In this document: positions 28,245 through 36,718 of the stretch, in pieces
Position numbering within the stretch: the first letter of the stretch is position 1
Layout: the number at the start of each line of letters is the position of its first letter
Source of the DNA: Calidithermus chliarophilus DSM 9957
Lineage (GTDB): Bacteria > Deinococcota > Deinococci > Deinococcales > Thermaceae
Reading direction: 5' to 3'
Assembly: GCF_000430045.1 (NCBI RefSeq)
Contig: NZ_KE387023.1
Coordinates: 1,516,891-1,580,890, forward strand
Length of the DNA stretch: 64,000 bases
Program-made: the position numbers and the translations under genes
The notes under the pieces: generated by a model
Databases searched by the model: none
Told to the model about the DNA's origin: nothing
Seen by the model: the letters and a program-made list of their open reading frames with translations, nothing else

Positions 28245-29558
28245 ATGCACAAACCATTGGTTCGCGCCGCGGTTATGGGCGCATTCGGCCTGGGCATGAT
28301 TCTCGCAGTGCAGCAATCGACTCCCAGTTTCCGCGACGTTCCCGCGGGTCACTGGGCCAAGGAAGCCGTGGATTTCATCGCCGAGTGCGGTCTGATCCAG
28401 GGTTTCGAGGACGGTACTTATCGAGGAAACCAGAACCTCACGCGTTATCAAGCGGCTCTGATCTTCTACCGCTTCATCCAGGCGGGTAGCACCTGCCCGG
28501 GCCAGGCCGCGACCCCGGAGGACCAGGCCACCGTGCAGAAGGGCATGGAGGAGGTGAGCCGGGAGCTCGAGACCCTGCGCACCCAGATCGCCGGGTTCGG
28601 TGAGACCAACACCGCGCAGGACGCCCGCCTCCAGGCCCTGGAGGAGCAGATCAAGAACCTGAGCACCGCGCAGGCCCAGCCCGCCCAGCCGGCGGCCCCC
28701 GCCCCCGACACCAGCGCCCTCGAGGCCCGCATCGCCGCCCTGGAGGAGGAGCTGAAGAAGGTCACCGAGGCCCAGGCCCAGCCGGCCCAGCCCGCGGCCC
28801 CTGACACCAGCGCGTTGGAGACCCGCATCGCCGCCCTGGAGGAGCAGATCAAGAACCTGACCGCGGCCCAGGCGCAGCCCGCCCAGCCGGCCCAGCCCGC
28901 GGCGCCCGCGGCCACCACTACCGAGCAGGAGGCCAGCCAGCAGTCCCGCCTGGAGGCGCTCGAGGGCCAGGTCCGGGCGCTCAACGACCAGGTCAACACG
29001 CTCCGGGGCGAGCTCAACACCCTCCGCACCGACATCGACACCATGCGCTCGACCGCTGCTACGCCTCCGGCCCCGACCACCCCGCCCGCTCCCGAGGTGA
29101 CCACCCCGGCCCCCGTGACCCCCGAGCCCGTCCCGGCTCCGGCCCCCTTGCCCCGCCTGTACTTCGGCCTGGGCGCCGCCTACCCCATCGAGCCCCCGGC
29201 CGCCGGCCCCGTCGAGCAGGCCCTGGGCATCAGCGCCTTCATTGGCGCGCACGACGTGATCTTCGGCTTCGGCCCCCGCGTGGGCGTGGATTACTCCCTG
29301 GGCACCGGCTCGGTGAACGTCACCGCCTACCTGGTGCGCAACTTCAACCGCGGCGCCTTCTTCGACCCCTACCTGGGCCTGGGCGTGCGCTACGACACCA
29401 CCAGCGCCGCCGCGCTGCCCCTCTACGGCGACGCCGTCCTGGGCGCGGGCTTCAACTTCTCCCGCAACTTCGGCCTCTTCCTCGAGGGCAACCCCGGCTT
29501 CGGCGACGACCTGAGCTTCCGCTTCGGCGTGCGCGCGGGCCTGAAGGTGGCCTTCTAG
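28245..29558 (+). CDS. SLH-domain outer envelope protein (SlpA/Omp-alpha-like)
   Basis: 437 residues. A signal peptide (about 1-25) precedes one SLH domain (SFRDVPAGHWAKEAVDFIAE, GFEDGTYRGNQNLTRYQAAL, about 28-78), which in Deinococcota anchors to pyruvylated peptidoglycan polymers. A coiled coil (about 90-270) contains near-repeats of ALEEQIKNL separated by AQAQPAQPAAP linkers. A Pro-rich hinge then leads to a beta-barrel (about 300-437) of alternating strands ending in Phe, typical of outer-membrane proteins. The layout is peptidoglycan tether, periplasmic rod, barrel. It is shorter than the roughly 900-residue Thermus SlpA. GGAGGA precedes the ATG, and a terminator follows. Confidence 0.9.
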   Translation: MHKPLVRAAVMGAFGLGMILAVQQSTPSFRDVPAGHWAKEAVDFIAECGLIQGFEDGTYRGNQNLTRYQAALIFYRFIQAGSTCPGQAATPEDQATVQKGMEEVSRELETLRTQIAGFGETNTAQDARLQALEEQIKNLSTAQAQPAQPAAPAPDTSALEARIAALEEELKKVTEAQAQPAQPAAPDTSALETRIAALEEQIKNLTAAQAQPAQPAQPAAPAATTTEQEASQQSRLEALEGQVRALNDQVNTLRGELNTLRTDIDTMRSTAATPPAPTTPPAPEVTTPAPVTPEPVPAPAPLPRLYFGLGAAYPIEPPAAGPVEQALGISAFIGAHDVIFGFGPRVGVDYSLGTGSVNVTAYLVRNFNRGAFFDPYLGLGVRYDTTSAAALPLYGDAVLGAGFNFSRNFGLFLEGNPGFGDDLSFRFGVRAGLKVAF

Positions 29559-29587
29559 GCCCAGAGCATCCGCTCCTGTTTCCACGA

Positions 29588-29620
29588 AGCCCCCGGAGTG
29601 ATCCGGGGGCTCGGTTTATT
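29588..29620 (+). terminator. intrinsic terminator of the SLH protein gene
   Basis: AGCCCCCGG (29588-29596) pairs perfectly with CCGGGGGCT (29603-29611), with a six-base loop, then CGGTTTATT. Confidence 0.8.
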
Positions 29621-29644
29621 GATCGCGGGTAGCTGGGCTTCTAA

Positions 29645-29997
29645 TGCCGATAGCCGATAGCCGAACGCTAAACGCGGTCGTACATCGTACGCCGTACGCA
29701 AGACGCAAAACGTGAAACGCAAAACGCGAAACGCAAGACGCCTTGTCACCCCCCTTAGCAAGGGGGGCTGGGGGGGATAAACCCTCCCCGCGCGCGGGGA
29801 GGGAAGGCTGATCGACGCGGTGGCGGTTTTGCTCACGCCCAAACCCTCCCCGCGCGCGGGGAGGGAAGAGGAAGGGTTCACCACAAGCCACAAGCCACAG
29901 GCAACCAGCGTTTTGCCTGTGGCGTTCGGCATTCGGCGTTTAGCGTTCGACGCTCAGCACTCGGCGTTTAGCGTTCGACGCTCGGCATTCCGCGCCC
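29645..29997 (+). repeat. heptad mosaic repeat, copy 4 (longest, E block duplicated)
   Basis: A block gccgata; gaacgct heptads; tcgtaca/tcgtacg; gcaaaac-type heptads (29696-29740); core CCCCCCTT-AGC-AAGGGGGG (near 29750-29768); the CCCTCCCC-GCGCGC-GGGGAGGG palindrome twice (about 29782-29806 and 29843-29867); ccacaag heptads (29881-29900). It then runs into an inverted B-type block (ggcgttt/agcgttc, 29920-29990). It fills the gap up to the acyl-CoA synthetase stop. Confidence 0.88.
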
Positions 29998-29999
29998 GA

Positions 30000-31613
30000 T
30001 CACTCCCACTTCCAGTCCTTGAACTGCTCGCGGAGCTGAGCCTTGAGGAATTTGCCCGTGCTGGTGCGGGGGATTTCGCTGATAAACACGAAGGCGTCGG
30101 GGAGCCACCACTTGGCGACTTTGGGCTCGAGGAAGGCCCGCAGTTCCTCGGGGGTGGCGTTCATGCCTTCCTTGAGCACTACGGCGGCCAGTGGGCGTTC
30201 GGCCCACTTAGGGTGGGGGATGGCGATGACGGCGGCTTCCTTGACGGCGGGGTGGCCCATTAGGGCGTTCTCGAGGTCCAGGCTGGAGATCCACTCCCCG
30301 CCCGACTTGATGAGGTCCTTGGTGCGGTCGGTGATCTTGACGTAGCCCTCGGGGTCGATGGTCACCACGTCGCCGGTGCGGAACCAGCCGTCGGGGGTCC
30401 ACTTGTCACGCTCGCTCTCGAGGCGGAAGTAGCTCTGGGCCACCCAGGGGCCGCGCACCTCGAGTTCGCCCATGCTCTTGCCGTCCCAGGGCACCACGCC
30501 CCTCTCGCCCACGGCCCGTACCTCGACCAGCGGGGTGGGCAGGCCCTGGGTGGCGCGGTAGGCGTATTGCTCGTCGGGGGAGCGCTGCTTGAGGTGGGGT
30601 TTGAGGCGGCTCGTCGTACCCAGCGGGCTGGTCTCGGTCATGCCCCAGGCGTGCAGCACCTTGAGGTTGAACTGGTCGAAGCCCCGGATCATCGCCTCTG
30701 GGGCGGCCGAGCCGCCCACCACCATCTCCATGCCGGGCACCAGCTTGAAGCGGGCGGGGTCTTTCTGCAGGGTTTGCAGCACCCCCAGCCAGATGGTGGG
30801 CACCCCGGCGGTCTTGGTGACGCGCTCGCCCTCGTAGAGCTCGAGCAGGCTCACCGGGTCGAGGTGCGGCCCCGGCAGCACCATCTTGGAGCCCATCATC
30901 ACCCCGGTGAAAGGCAGGCCCCAGGCCATCACGTGGAACATCGGCACCACCGGGCACAGCACGTCCTGGGCCGAGAGGTCGAGCGCGTCGGGGAGGGCGG
31001 AGGCCAGGCTGTGCAGGATGGTCGAGCGGTGGGAGTAGACCACCCCCTTGGGCTTGCCGGTGGTCCCGGAGGTGTAGCACATCCCCAGCGCCTCGCGCTC
31101 CTCGAGCTCGGGGTACTGGAAATCGCCGCCGGCTTCCGCGATGAACGCCTCGTAGTCGGTGAGCCCCTCGGGCACGGGTTGCCCGGTGAGGGGCACCACG
31201 ATGACCTTCTCGAGCTTCACGTGGTCCTTGATGGCCTCGTAGAGCTTCAGGAGCACGTCGTCCACGATCAGGAAGCGGTCTTCGGCGTGGTGGATGATGT
31301 AGGCGATGTCGGAGGGGTGCAGCCGCAGGTTGAGGGTGTGCAGCACGCCCCCGGCCGCCGGGATGCCGAAGTAGGCCTCGAGGTGGGCGTAGGTGTTCCA
31401 CGACAGCGTGGCGACCCGGTCGCCCTTGCGTAAGCCCGCCTTCTGCAGCGCCTCGGCCAGCGCCCGGCTGCGCCGGTAGAAGTCGGCGTAGGTGTAGCGG
31501 TGCAGGCTCCTGTCGGGCAGGCGCGTAACGATCTCCTGCCGGCTGAAGAGCCCTCCGGCCCGCTCGAGCAGGTGGGGCAGGGTGAGGGGAAAATCCATCA
31601 TGGTGGACTGCAT
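30000..31613 (-). CDS. long-chain acyl-CoA synthetase (AMP-forming)
   Basis: 537 residues, an ANL-superfamily enzyme close in length to the T. thermophilus fatty-acyl-CoA synthetase. The P-loop is [18 protein letters not shown], the A5 motif GMTETSP, the A7/A8 region [33 protein letters not shown], and the A10 lysine lies in RTSTGKFLK. It activates fatty acids via acyl-AMP and feeds beta-oxidation, matching the acyl-CoA dehydrogenase 3 kb away, though the two are not in one operon. AAAGGAG precedes the ATG. The stop codon directly abuts mosaic repeat copy 4. Confidence 0.93.
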   Translation of the reverse strand: MQSTMMDFPLTLPHLLERAGGLFSRQEIVTRLPDRSLHRYTYADFYRRSRALAEALQKAGLRKGDRVATLSWNTYAHLEAYFGIPAAGGVLHTLNLRLHPSDIAYIIHHAEDRFLIVDDVLLKLYEAIKDHVKLEKVIVVPLTGQPVPEGLTDYEAFIAEAGGDFQYPELEEREALGMCYTSGTTGKPKGVVYSHRSTILHSLASALPDALDLSAQDVLCPVVPMFHVMAWGLPFTGVMMGSKMVLPGPHLDPVSLLELYEGERVTKTAGVPTIWLGVLQTLQKDPARFKLVPGMEMVVGGSAAPEAMIRGFDQFNLKVLHAWGMTETSPLGTTSRLKPHLKQRSPDEQYAYRATQGLPTPLVEVRAVGERGVVPWDGKSMGELEVRGPWVAQSYFRLESERDKWTPDGWFRTGDVVTIDPEGYVKITDRTKDLIKSGGEWISSLDLENALMGHPAVKEAAVIAIPHPKWAERPLAAVVLKEGMNATPEELRAFLEPKVAKWWLPDAFVFISEIPRTSTGKFLKAQLREQFKDWKWE

Positions 31614-31750
31614 GGCGTTCTCCTTTATCGTGCGAAAAGCCTACCGCTTTTGGCGTGAACAGAGTGTAAAAAGGCCGGGCTTCACCGCTAGGGGATTGAC
31701 TCGCTTTTTGGACTCCTGGGTATAAGGCATAGACCGTGAACGGGTAGCAG

Positions 31751-31968
31751 AGGTTAGTGGCCCGTGGCCTGTGGCGTGTAGTTGACCCCTCTCCTGCCCT
31801 CCCCGCGTGCGGGGAGGGGGTATCCCCCCCTGCTCCCCTTGCTAAGGGGGGAACAAGGCGTCTTGCGTCTTGCGTTTGGCGTACGGCGTAGGACGTAGGA
31901 CGTACGCCGCACGACCGCGTTTAGCGTTCGGCTATCAGCTATCGGCTACCGACCATCAGCCCCCGCCA
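31751..31968 (-). repeat. heptad mosaic repeat, copy 5
   Basis: Reverse orientation: ccgtggc/ctgtggc block, CCCTCCCC-GCGTGC-GGGGAGGG palindrome (about 31797-31818), core with CCCC-TT-GCT-AAGGGGGG (about 31836-31852), tgcgtct/tgcgttt heptads, ggcgtac/ggacgta block, agcgttc, then ggctatc/agctatc/ggctacc heptads to about 31968. Confidence 0.86.
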
Positions 31969-32072
31969 TAAGCCATACACATTCCACATTCGTCGTCCAG
32001 GACAATCGTCTCTTGCCCCGACCCCCTTTCCGGCCGAGCATTAACCCAAAGTTCCGAGCCGCGACGACCCAC

Positions 32073-32199
32073 GGGGCCGCCCTGGCCGAGGAGCCACCCG
32101 ATGCGGGTCATGCCGGGCGGCCCCTCCAGGGCCAGCCGGGCGACCGACTGACCTGCTGCTCGCAAAGGAACTGCCTCCGGGCGGTTCTATCGTTTTTTT
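32073..32199 (+). ncRNA. candidate structured leader/attenuator upstream of the TorC-like gene
   Basis: Predicted by eye. P1 pairs GGGGCCGCCC (32073-32082) with GGGCGGCCCC (32115-32124) and encloses two small hairpins (TGGC/GCCA, 32083-32096; CCCG/CGGG, 32097-32107), a compact three-way junction. CTGGCC within the 5' side can pair instead with GGCCAG at about 32131, an alternative fold. A terminator follows: GAACTGCC/GGCGGTTC (32168-32187), then TATCG and seven T (32193-32199), only 30 bases before the cytochrome start. I do not recognise a known riboswitch class. Confidence 0.45.
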
Positions 32200-32228
32200 G
32201 CGCCAGGGGGCCGGGAAGGGGTGAGGGC

Positions 32229-32825
32229 GTGGGACGAGGGACGGTTCGACTCGGGCTAAAGGTTGGGCTCGGCATCGTGATGGCGGGTCTGCTGGTCTGG
32301 GCGCTCGGCCAGGGGCGTACGGCCTACACGGGCGCGGCTACCAGCCTGCTCAGCGCGCCCAAAGGGGCCAACCTGGGGTCGCTGACCCCGGGAACCCGGG
32401 TGGCCGTGCTCAAGGAGCAGGCCGGGTTCAGCCAGGTGCAACTCCAGGGCTGGTCGCCGCAGGGGGGAGCCACGGCTTTGTTCGAGGCCAAGGGCCAGCG
32501 CGTCCTGCTGGCGAGCTTTACGGGACAAGTGCAGCGGCGGGTGAGGGGCCAGGGCAAGGACGAGGGGGGCACGGTTTGGGAGCAGGTGGAGGTGGTGGGG
32601 TGGGTCGCCAAGTCCGCCCTGATTGCTGACGTGAACACCCTGTGGAAGCAGGCGGGTGTGCTCTACCAGCAGCGGTGCAGCACCTGCCACGCCCTGCCGG
32701 AGACCGGCAAATTCACGGCGAACCAGTGGCCGCCGATCATGCGCGGGATGGGCCCGCGCTCGGGGCTCACGGCCGAACAGACCCAATTGCTCACGCGCTA
32801 CGCGCAGGCCCACGCCAAGCGCTGA
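32229..32825 (+). CDS. monohaem cytochrome c, solitary TorC C-terminal-type domain
   Basis: 198 residues from GTG 32229 with AAGGGGTGAGG upstream. The longer frame before it covers the terminator and is rejected. One N-terminal membrane anchor (about 7-28) precedes an SH3-like part (LTPGTRVAVLKEQAGFSQVQLQGW..., VWEQVEVVGWVAKSALI). The haem site CSTCH is at 150-154, in LYQQRCSTCHALP, then NQWPPIMRGMGPRSGLT. This matches the C-terminal domain of TorC/DorC, which hands electrons to TorA. The pentahaem NapC-like N-terminal domain of true TorC is absent, so the quinol-side donor must be another protein. It is 14 bases upstream of the molybdoenzyme gene. Confidence 0.82.
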   Translation: MGRGTVRLGLKVGLGIVMAGLLVWALGQGRTAYTGAATSLLSAPKGANLGSLTPGTRVAVLKEQAGFSQVQLQGWSPQGGATALFEAKGQRVLLASFTGQVQRRVRGQGKDEGGTVWEQVEVVGWVAKSALIADVNTLWKQAGVLYQQRCSTCHALPETGKFTANQWPPIMRGMGPRSGLTAEQTQLLTRYAQAHAKR

Positions 32826-32839
32826 TGGGGGAGGATCGT

Positions 32840-35287
32840 ATGAAGAAGATTTCGCGGCGGAAATTCTTGCAGGCCACGGCGGCCACGGCGGCGCTGGCCT
32901 CGGCGGCGGCGCAGAGCCCTTCGGGAGCCATCCTCGAGCGCTCCAACCGCATCAGCGCCAACCACTGGGGCGCTTTTTACGTCAACGTGCGCGGGGGGCG
33001 GATGGTGGGCGTGACCCCTTACGTCAAGGACGCCTACCCCACGCCCATGCTCGAGGCCATGGCCGACCGGGTCTACGCCCAAAACCGCATCCAGTACCCC
33101 ATGGTGCGGGCGAGCTACCTGCGCGACGGCCCGGGCGCCGACCCCACCCTGCGCGGCGCCGAGCCCTTCGTGCGGGTGAGCTGGCGCGAGGCCTTCGACC
33201 TGGTGGCCAAGGAGCTCAACCGGGTCAAGAAGGAATTCGGCCCCGCCAGCATCTTCGCCGGCAGCTACGGCTGGTACGACGCGGGCCAGATCAACAACCC
33301 CCCGGTGCTGCTGCAGCGCATGCTGCGTCTGCACGGCGGCTTCGTGGGCGGCAGCGGCGACTACAGCACCGCCGCGGGCCAGGTCATCATGCCGCACGTG
33401 GTGGGGACGCTCGAGGTCTACGAGCAGCAGACCGCCTGGCCGGTGATCCTGGACAGCACCCAGCTCATCGTGCTGTGGGGCGCCGACCCCTTGCTCAACT
33501 GCCAGATCGGCTGGGCCCCCGCCGACCACTACGCCTACGGGGCCATCGAGGAGCTCAAGAAACGGCGGGGCCGCATCGAGGTGGTCTCGATCGACCCCCG
33601 CGTGACCGACACCGCCCGCTACCTGGACGCCCGCTGGATCGCCCCCCGCCCCGGCACCGACACCGCGCTGATGCTGGGCATCGCCCACGCCCTCTACAGC
33701 GAGAAGCGCCACGACCAGGCCTTCCTCGACAAGTACACCGTCGGCTTCGCCCGCTTCGCCGAGTACCTCACCGGCAAGAGCGACGGCACCCCCAAGACCC
33801 CCGAGTGGGCCGCGAACATCAGCGGGGTGGAGGCCTCGGTGATCCGCAACCTCGCCCGCCAGATGGCCGCCAAGCGCACCATGCTGATGGGCGGCTGGGC
33901 CATCCAGCGCCAGCACCACGGCGAGCAGGCCCACTGGATGCTGGTGACGCTGGCGGCGATGCTCGGCCAGATCGGGCTGCCCGGCGGCGGCTTCGGCCTG
34001 AGCTACCACTACGACTCCGGCGGCAACCTCACCGCCAACGCCCCCGGCCTGCCCGGCATCACCTCCGGCGCGGCCTCGGGCGGGGCGGCCTGGCTCTCCA
34101 AAGACGCCAACGCCATTCCCGTAGCCCGCGTGGCCGACATGCTCCTCAACCCCGGCCAGCCCTTCGACTTCAACGGCAAGCGCCAGACCTACCCCGACAT
34201 CAAGCTCGTCTACTGGGCGGGCGGCAACCCCTTCGTCCACCACCAAGACCGCAACCGCCTGATCCAGGCCTGGCAGAAGCCCCAGACCGTCATCGTGCAG
34301 GACCCTTTCTGGACCCCCACCGCCAAGTTCGCCGACATCGTGCTGCCCGCGAGCACCACCTTCGAGCGCGACGACATCGCCCAGGTGGGGAGCTACTCGA
34401 GGGTCCGCATCGTCGCGATGAAGAAGGCCGTGGAGCCCCTCTACGAGTCGCGCAGCGACTTCGAGATCTTCGCCGAGCTCTCGCGCCGGCTGGGCTTCGG
34501 CCCCAAGTTCACCGAGGGCCGCGACACCCTGGGCTGGGTCCGCTTCGTCTACGGCGAGGCCCGCAAGCAGGCCGCCCAGCTCAAGCTGCCCATGCCCGAC
34601 TTCGACACCTTCTGGAACGGCACGGGCGTGGTGGAGTTCCCCATCCCCGGCGAGTCCCGCAGCTTCGTGCGCTACGGGGACTTCCGCAAAGACCCCATTC
34701 TGAACGCCCTGGGAACCCCCTCCGGCAAGATCGAGATCTACTCCAAGACCATCGAGGGCTTCAAGTACGACGACTGCCCGCCGCACCCCACCTGGCTCGA
34801 GCCCGCCGAGCGGCTGGGCAGTGAGAAGGCCCGCCAGTACCCGCTGCACCTGTCCTCCCCCCACCCCAAGTACCGGCTGCACTCCCAGCTCAACAACACC
34901 TGGATCCGCCGCTGGTACGAGGTGCACGAGCGCGAGCCGGTGTGGATCAACCCGGTGGACGCCGAGGCGAGGGGCATCCGGAACGGCGACGTGGTGCGGC
35001 TGTTCAACGAGCGCGGCCAGACCCTGGCCGGGGCCGTGGTCACCGACCGGGTGCGCCGGGGCGTGGTGGTGATGGCCGAGGGCGCTTGGTACGACCCCGC
35101 CGAGCCCGGCAAGGTCGGGGCCTTGTGCAAGCACGGCGACGTCAACGTGCTGACCATCGACCGGGGCACCTCCAAGCTGGCCCAGGGCAACATCGCCCAC
35201 ACCGCGCTGGTGCAGCTCGAGAAGTTCGGCGGCGAGCTCCCCGAGGTCACGGCCTTCGACCCGCCCAAGAGTGCTGAGCGCGGCTGA
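32840..35287 (+). CDS. TMAO/DMSO reductase-family molybdoenzyme (TorA-like)
   Basis: 815 residues from ATG 32840 with GGGGGAGG upstream. A twin-arginine signal (SRRKFLQATAATAALASAAA) sends the folded enzyme to the periplasm. It lacks the N-terminal four-cysteine Fe-S motif, as in TorA/DorA/BisC. The Mo-ligand serine is S176 in GSGDYSTAAGQVIMPHVVGT; LIVLWGADPL, WAIQRQHHGEQAHWM and the C-terminal domain (YPLHLSSPHPKYRLHSQLNNTW) are typical. It should reduce an S- or N-oxide with electrons from the preceding cytochrome. No TorD chaperone or TorT/S/R system is nearby. The substrate cannot be fixed from sequence. Confidence 0.92.
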   Translation: MKKISRRKFLQATAATAALASAAAQSPSGAILERSNRISANHWGAFYVNVRGGRMVGVTPYVKDAYPTPMLEAMADRVYAQNRIQYPMVRASYLRDGPGADPTLRGAEPFVRVSWREAFDLVAKELNRVKKEFGPASIFAGSYGWYDAGQINNPPVLLQRMLRLHGGFVGGSGDYSTAAGQVIMPHVVGTLEVYEQQTAWPVILDSTQLIVLWGADPLLNCQIGWAPADHYAYGAIEELKKRRGRIEVVSIDPRVTDTARYLDARWIAPRPGTDTALMLGIAHALYSEKRHDQAFLDKYTVGFARFAEYLTGKSDGTPKTPEWAANISGVEASVIRNLARQMAAKRTMLMGGWAIQRQHHGEQAHWMLVTLAAMLGQIGLPGGGFGLSYHYDSGGNLTANAPGLPGITSGAASGGAAWLSKDANAIPVARVADMLLNPGQPFDFNGKRQTYPDIKLVYWAGGNPFVHHQDRNRLIQAWQKPQTVIVQDPFWTPTAKFADIVLPASTTFERDDIAQVGSYSRVRIVAMKKAVEPLYESRSDFEIFAELSRRLGFGPKFTEGRDTLGWVRFVYGEARKQAAQLKLPMPDFDTFWNGTGVVEFPIPGESRSFVRYGDFRKDPILNALGTPSGKIEIYSKTIEGFKYDDCPPHPTWLEPAERLGSEKARQYPLHLSSPHPKYRLHSQLNNTWIRRWYEVHEREPVWINPVDAEARGIRNGDVVRLFNERGQTLAGAVVTDRVRRGVVVMAEGAWYDPAEPGKVGALCKHGDVNVLTIDRGTSKLAQGNIAHTALVQLEKFGGELPEVTAFDPPKSAERG

Positions 35288-35301
35288 ACCCGCTCGCTCC
35301 G

Positions 35302-35333
35302 AGGCTGAGGCCGGAAAGCCTCAGCCTTTCGTG
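35302..35333 (+). terminator. intrinsic terminator of the torC-torA-like operon
   Basis: AGGCTGAGGC (35302-35311) pairs perfectly with GCCTCAGCCT (35318-35327), with a six-base loop, followed by TTCGTG. Confidence 0.75.
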
Positions 35334-35338
35334 TGTGT

Positions 35339-35965
35339 CTAAAAGGCCCGTAGCCCCGCCGGGGTCTCGAGCTCGGCCCTGAGTTCGGTCCGGTCGGAGG
35401 GCTCGAGCTCCAGCTCCAGCCCCAGCGCCCCCAAGCGGGCCCCGACCCGCTCGGGGTGGGGATGCAGGCCCCACAAGCGCCGCAGCCGGCAGCCCACGTC
35501 GGGGAGGCGGGTGGTGGGGTGCGGGGCGTCGCCCCAGGCGATCAGGGTGGGGACCAGGCCGCCCCCCAGCAGCTCCCCGTCGTCGGGGATGGTGATGTCC
35601 CACTCGAGGTCGCCCCGGCTCATGCGGTGGACCCGGCCCAGCTCCGGCACCGCCGCCACCGCCGCGCGGAGGTCGTCGGCGCGGGCGACCCAGTGCAGCA
35701 GGCGGGGGGATTCGCGCAGCTCGGCCTGGAGGCGGGGGTTGTCGAGCCCGAACCAGCGCGGGCGGCCCGGGTCGGCGCCTTCGGGGTCGAGGGCGATGAC
35801 CTCGAGGTAGACCCCCTCGCCCAGGCTCAGCAGGCGGTTGTGGGTGCCCATCCGGAGGTGCCGCCCGCCGGGGCTGAGCGGCACGCCCAGCAGCCCTTCG
35901 ACGTATGCGGCACCCTGCTCGAGGGTGTGCGCCGCTACGACGAGGTGGTCGAGGACGGCCCTCAC
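35339..35965 (-). CDS. VOC protein, glyoxalase-like domain 3 type
   Basis: 208 residues from GTG 35965, which overlaps the endonuclease III stop by four bases (GTGA). The N-terminus is AVLDHLVVAAHTLEQGAAYVEGLLGV, with the first metal-type His. Then THNRLLSLGEGVYLEVIALD carries the Glu ligand, followed by RPRWFGLDNPRL and WDITIPDDGELLGGGLVPTLIAWG, which match the glyoxalase_3 family found in many bacteria. The substrate is unknown. It appears cotranscribed with nth. A longer frame upstream inside nth is rejected because it has no VOC features. Confidence 0.82.
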   Translation of the reverse strand: MRAVLDHLVVAAHTLEQGAAYVEGLLGVPLSPGGRHLRMGTHNRLLSLGEGVYLEVIALDPEGADPGRPRWFGLDNPRLQAELRESPRLLHWVARADDLRAAVAAVPELGRVHRMSRGDLEWDITIPDDGELLGGGLVPTLIAWGDAPHPTTRLPDVGCRLRRLWGLHPHPERVGARLGALGLELELEPSDRTELRAELETPAGLRAF

Positions 35966-36705
35966 CACGCCCCCCGGCTGAGGCAGACCTCCCACAGGGG
36001 GCAGCCCTCGCACAGCGGCTTGCGGGCCGTGCAGCGGTAGCGCCCGAAGAGGATGAGGGCGTGGTGGGTGAAGACCCACTTCTCGCGGGGGAACAGGCGC
36101 TCGAGGTCCCCCCCGATCTTCTCGGGGTCGCGCTGCTCGGAGAAGCCCAGCCGGCGGGCCAGCCGGGTCAGGTGGGTGTCCACCGCGATGCCCGGGACCT
36201 TGAACGCCGCGCCCAGCACCACGGTGGCGGTCTTCCAGCCTACGCCGGGCAATTCCTGCAGCTTGGTCCTGTCCACCGGGATTTCCCCGCCGTGCTCCTC
36301 GACGAGCTTGCGGGCCAGCAGCACGACGTTGCGGGCCTTGGCCCGGTAGAGCCCGATGCTCTTGATGTAGGGCTCGACCTCCTCCGGCGTGGCCCGCGCG
36401 AGGCTGGCGGCGTCGGGGTAGCGGGCGAAGAGGGCAGGGGTGGCCTTGTTCACCGAGGCGTCGGTGGCCTGCGCCGAGAGCACGGTGGCGACGAGCAGTT
36501 CGAAGGGGTTGCTGTGCTCGAGCTCGGTCGCGGCGTTGGGGTAGAGCTCCTCGAGCACCTCCAGCACCCGCGCCGCCCGCGCCTGCTTCTCCTCGAGCGT
36601 CTGCGCCGGCAAAACCGGGGCGGGCGGGGTTTTAGGCGCTCGGGACAGGTTTTTCTCGAGGCTCTTCGCCCTTTGTTTTCCTCGGGTGATGCTTTTGCCT
36701 GCCAC
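35962..36705 (-). CDS. nth: endonuclease III
   Basis: 247 residues, including a basic N-terminal extension of about 40. Helix-hairpin-helix LPGVGWKTATVVLG carries the catalytic Lys, VDTHLTRLARRLG the catalytic Asp, and the [4Fe-4S] motif C-X6-C-X2-C-X5-C closes the protein (CTARKPLCEGCPLWEVC). It removes oxidised pyrimidines and incises AP sites in base excision repair. I chose GTG 36705: a TACACT box lies seven bases upstream, so the mRNA would be leaderless, and sequence further upstream is heptad repeat whose translation is not conserved. The VOC gene overlaps its stop. Confidence 0.93.
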   Translation of the reverse strand: MAGKSITRGKQRAKSLEKNLSRAPKTPPAPVLPAQTLEEKQARAARVLEVLEELYPNAATELEHSNPFELLVATVLSAQATDASVNKATPALFARYPDAASLARATPEEVEPYIKSIGLYRAKARNVVLLARKLVEEHGGEIPVDRTKLQELPGVGWKTATVVLGAAFKVPGIAVDTHLTRLARRLGFSEQRDPEKIGGDLERLFPREKWVFTHHALILFGRYRCTARKPLCEGCPLWEVCLSRGAW

Positions 36706-36712
36706 GTTCTGA

Positions 36713-36718
36713 AGTGTA
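36713..36718 (-). promoter_or_regulatory. -10 box of nth (leaderless)
   Basis: TACACT on the minus strand, seven bases before GTG 36705. It touches the end of mosaic repeat copy 6, so any -35 element must lie in the repeat. Confidence 0.45.

Larger units (their letters stand above)
31614..32228. other. intergenic region: heptad repeat and structured leader
   Basis: 615 bases without a credible protein gene. It contains the divergent upstream region of the acyl-CoA synthetase, a weak plus-strand promoter (TTGACT 31696-31701, TATAAG 31721-31726, 19-base spacer), mosaic repeat copy 5, and the predicted three-way-junction RNA with terminator. ORFs on either strand here are composition-driven or repeat-derived. 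Confidence 0.6.

Noticed and set aside
29555-29932. ORFs with AFGVRRLAFG-like or PPAPLAKGG-like peptides at 24.3-25.5, 29.6-29.9, 36.5-36.9 and 38.1 kb
   Set aside because: They are translations of the heptad mosaic repeats; a 7-base period gives a 7-residue peptide repeat in every open frame.
31696-31726. Plus-strand promoter-like TTGACT/TATAAG near the acyl-CoA synthetase
   Set aside because: The 19-base spacer is poor and the downstream sequence is a repeat without a gene. It could drive the torC-like leader but is not strong enough to list as a promoter.
32013-32228. N-terminal extension of the cytochrome ORF and an opposing 69-aa ORF (31956-32165)
   Set aside because: The extension would cross the predicted terminator and T-tract and precede the membrane anchor. 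The opposing ORF overlaps the structured leader and has no recognisable features.
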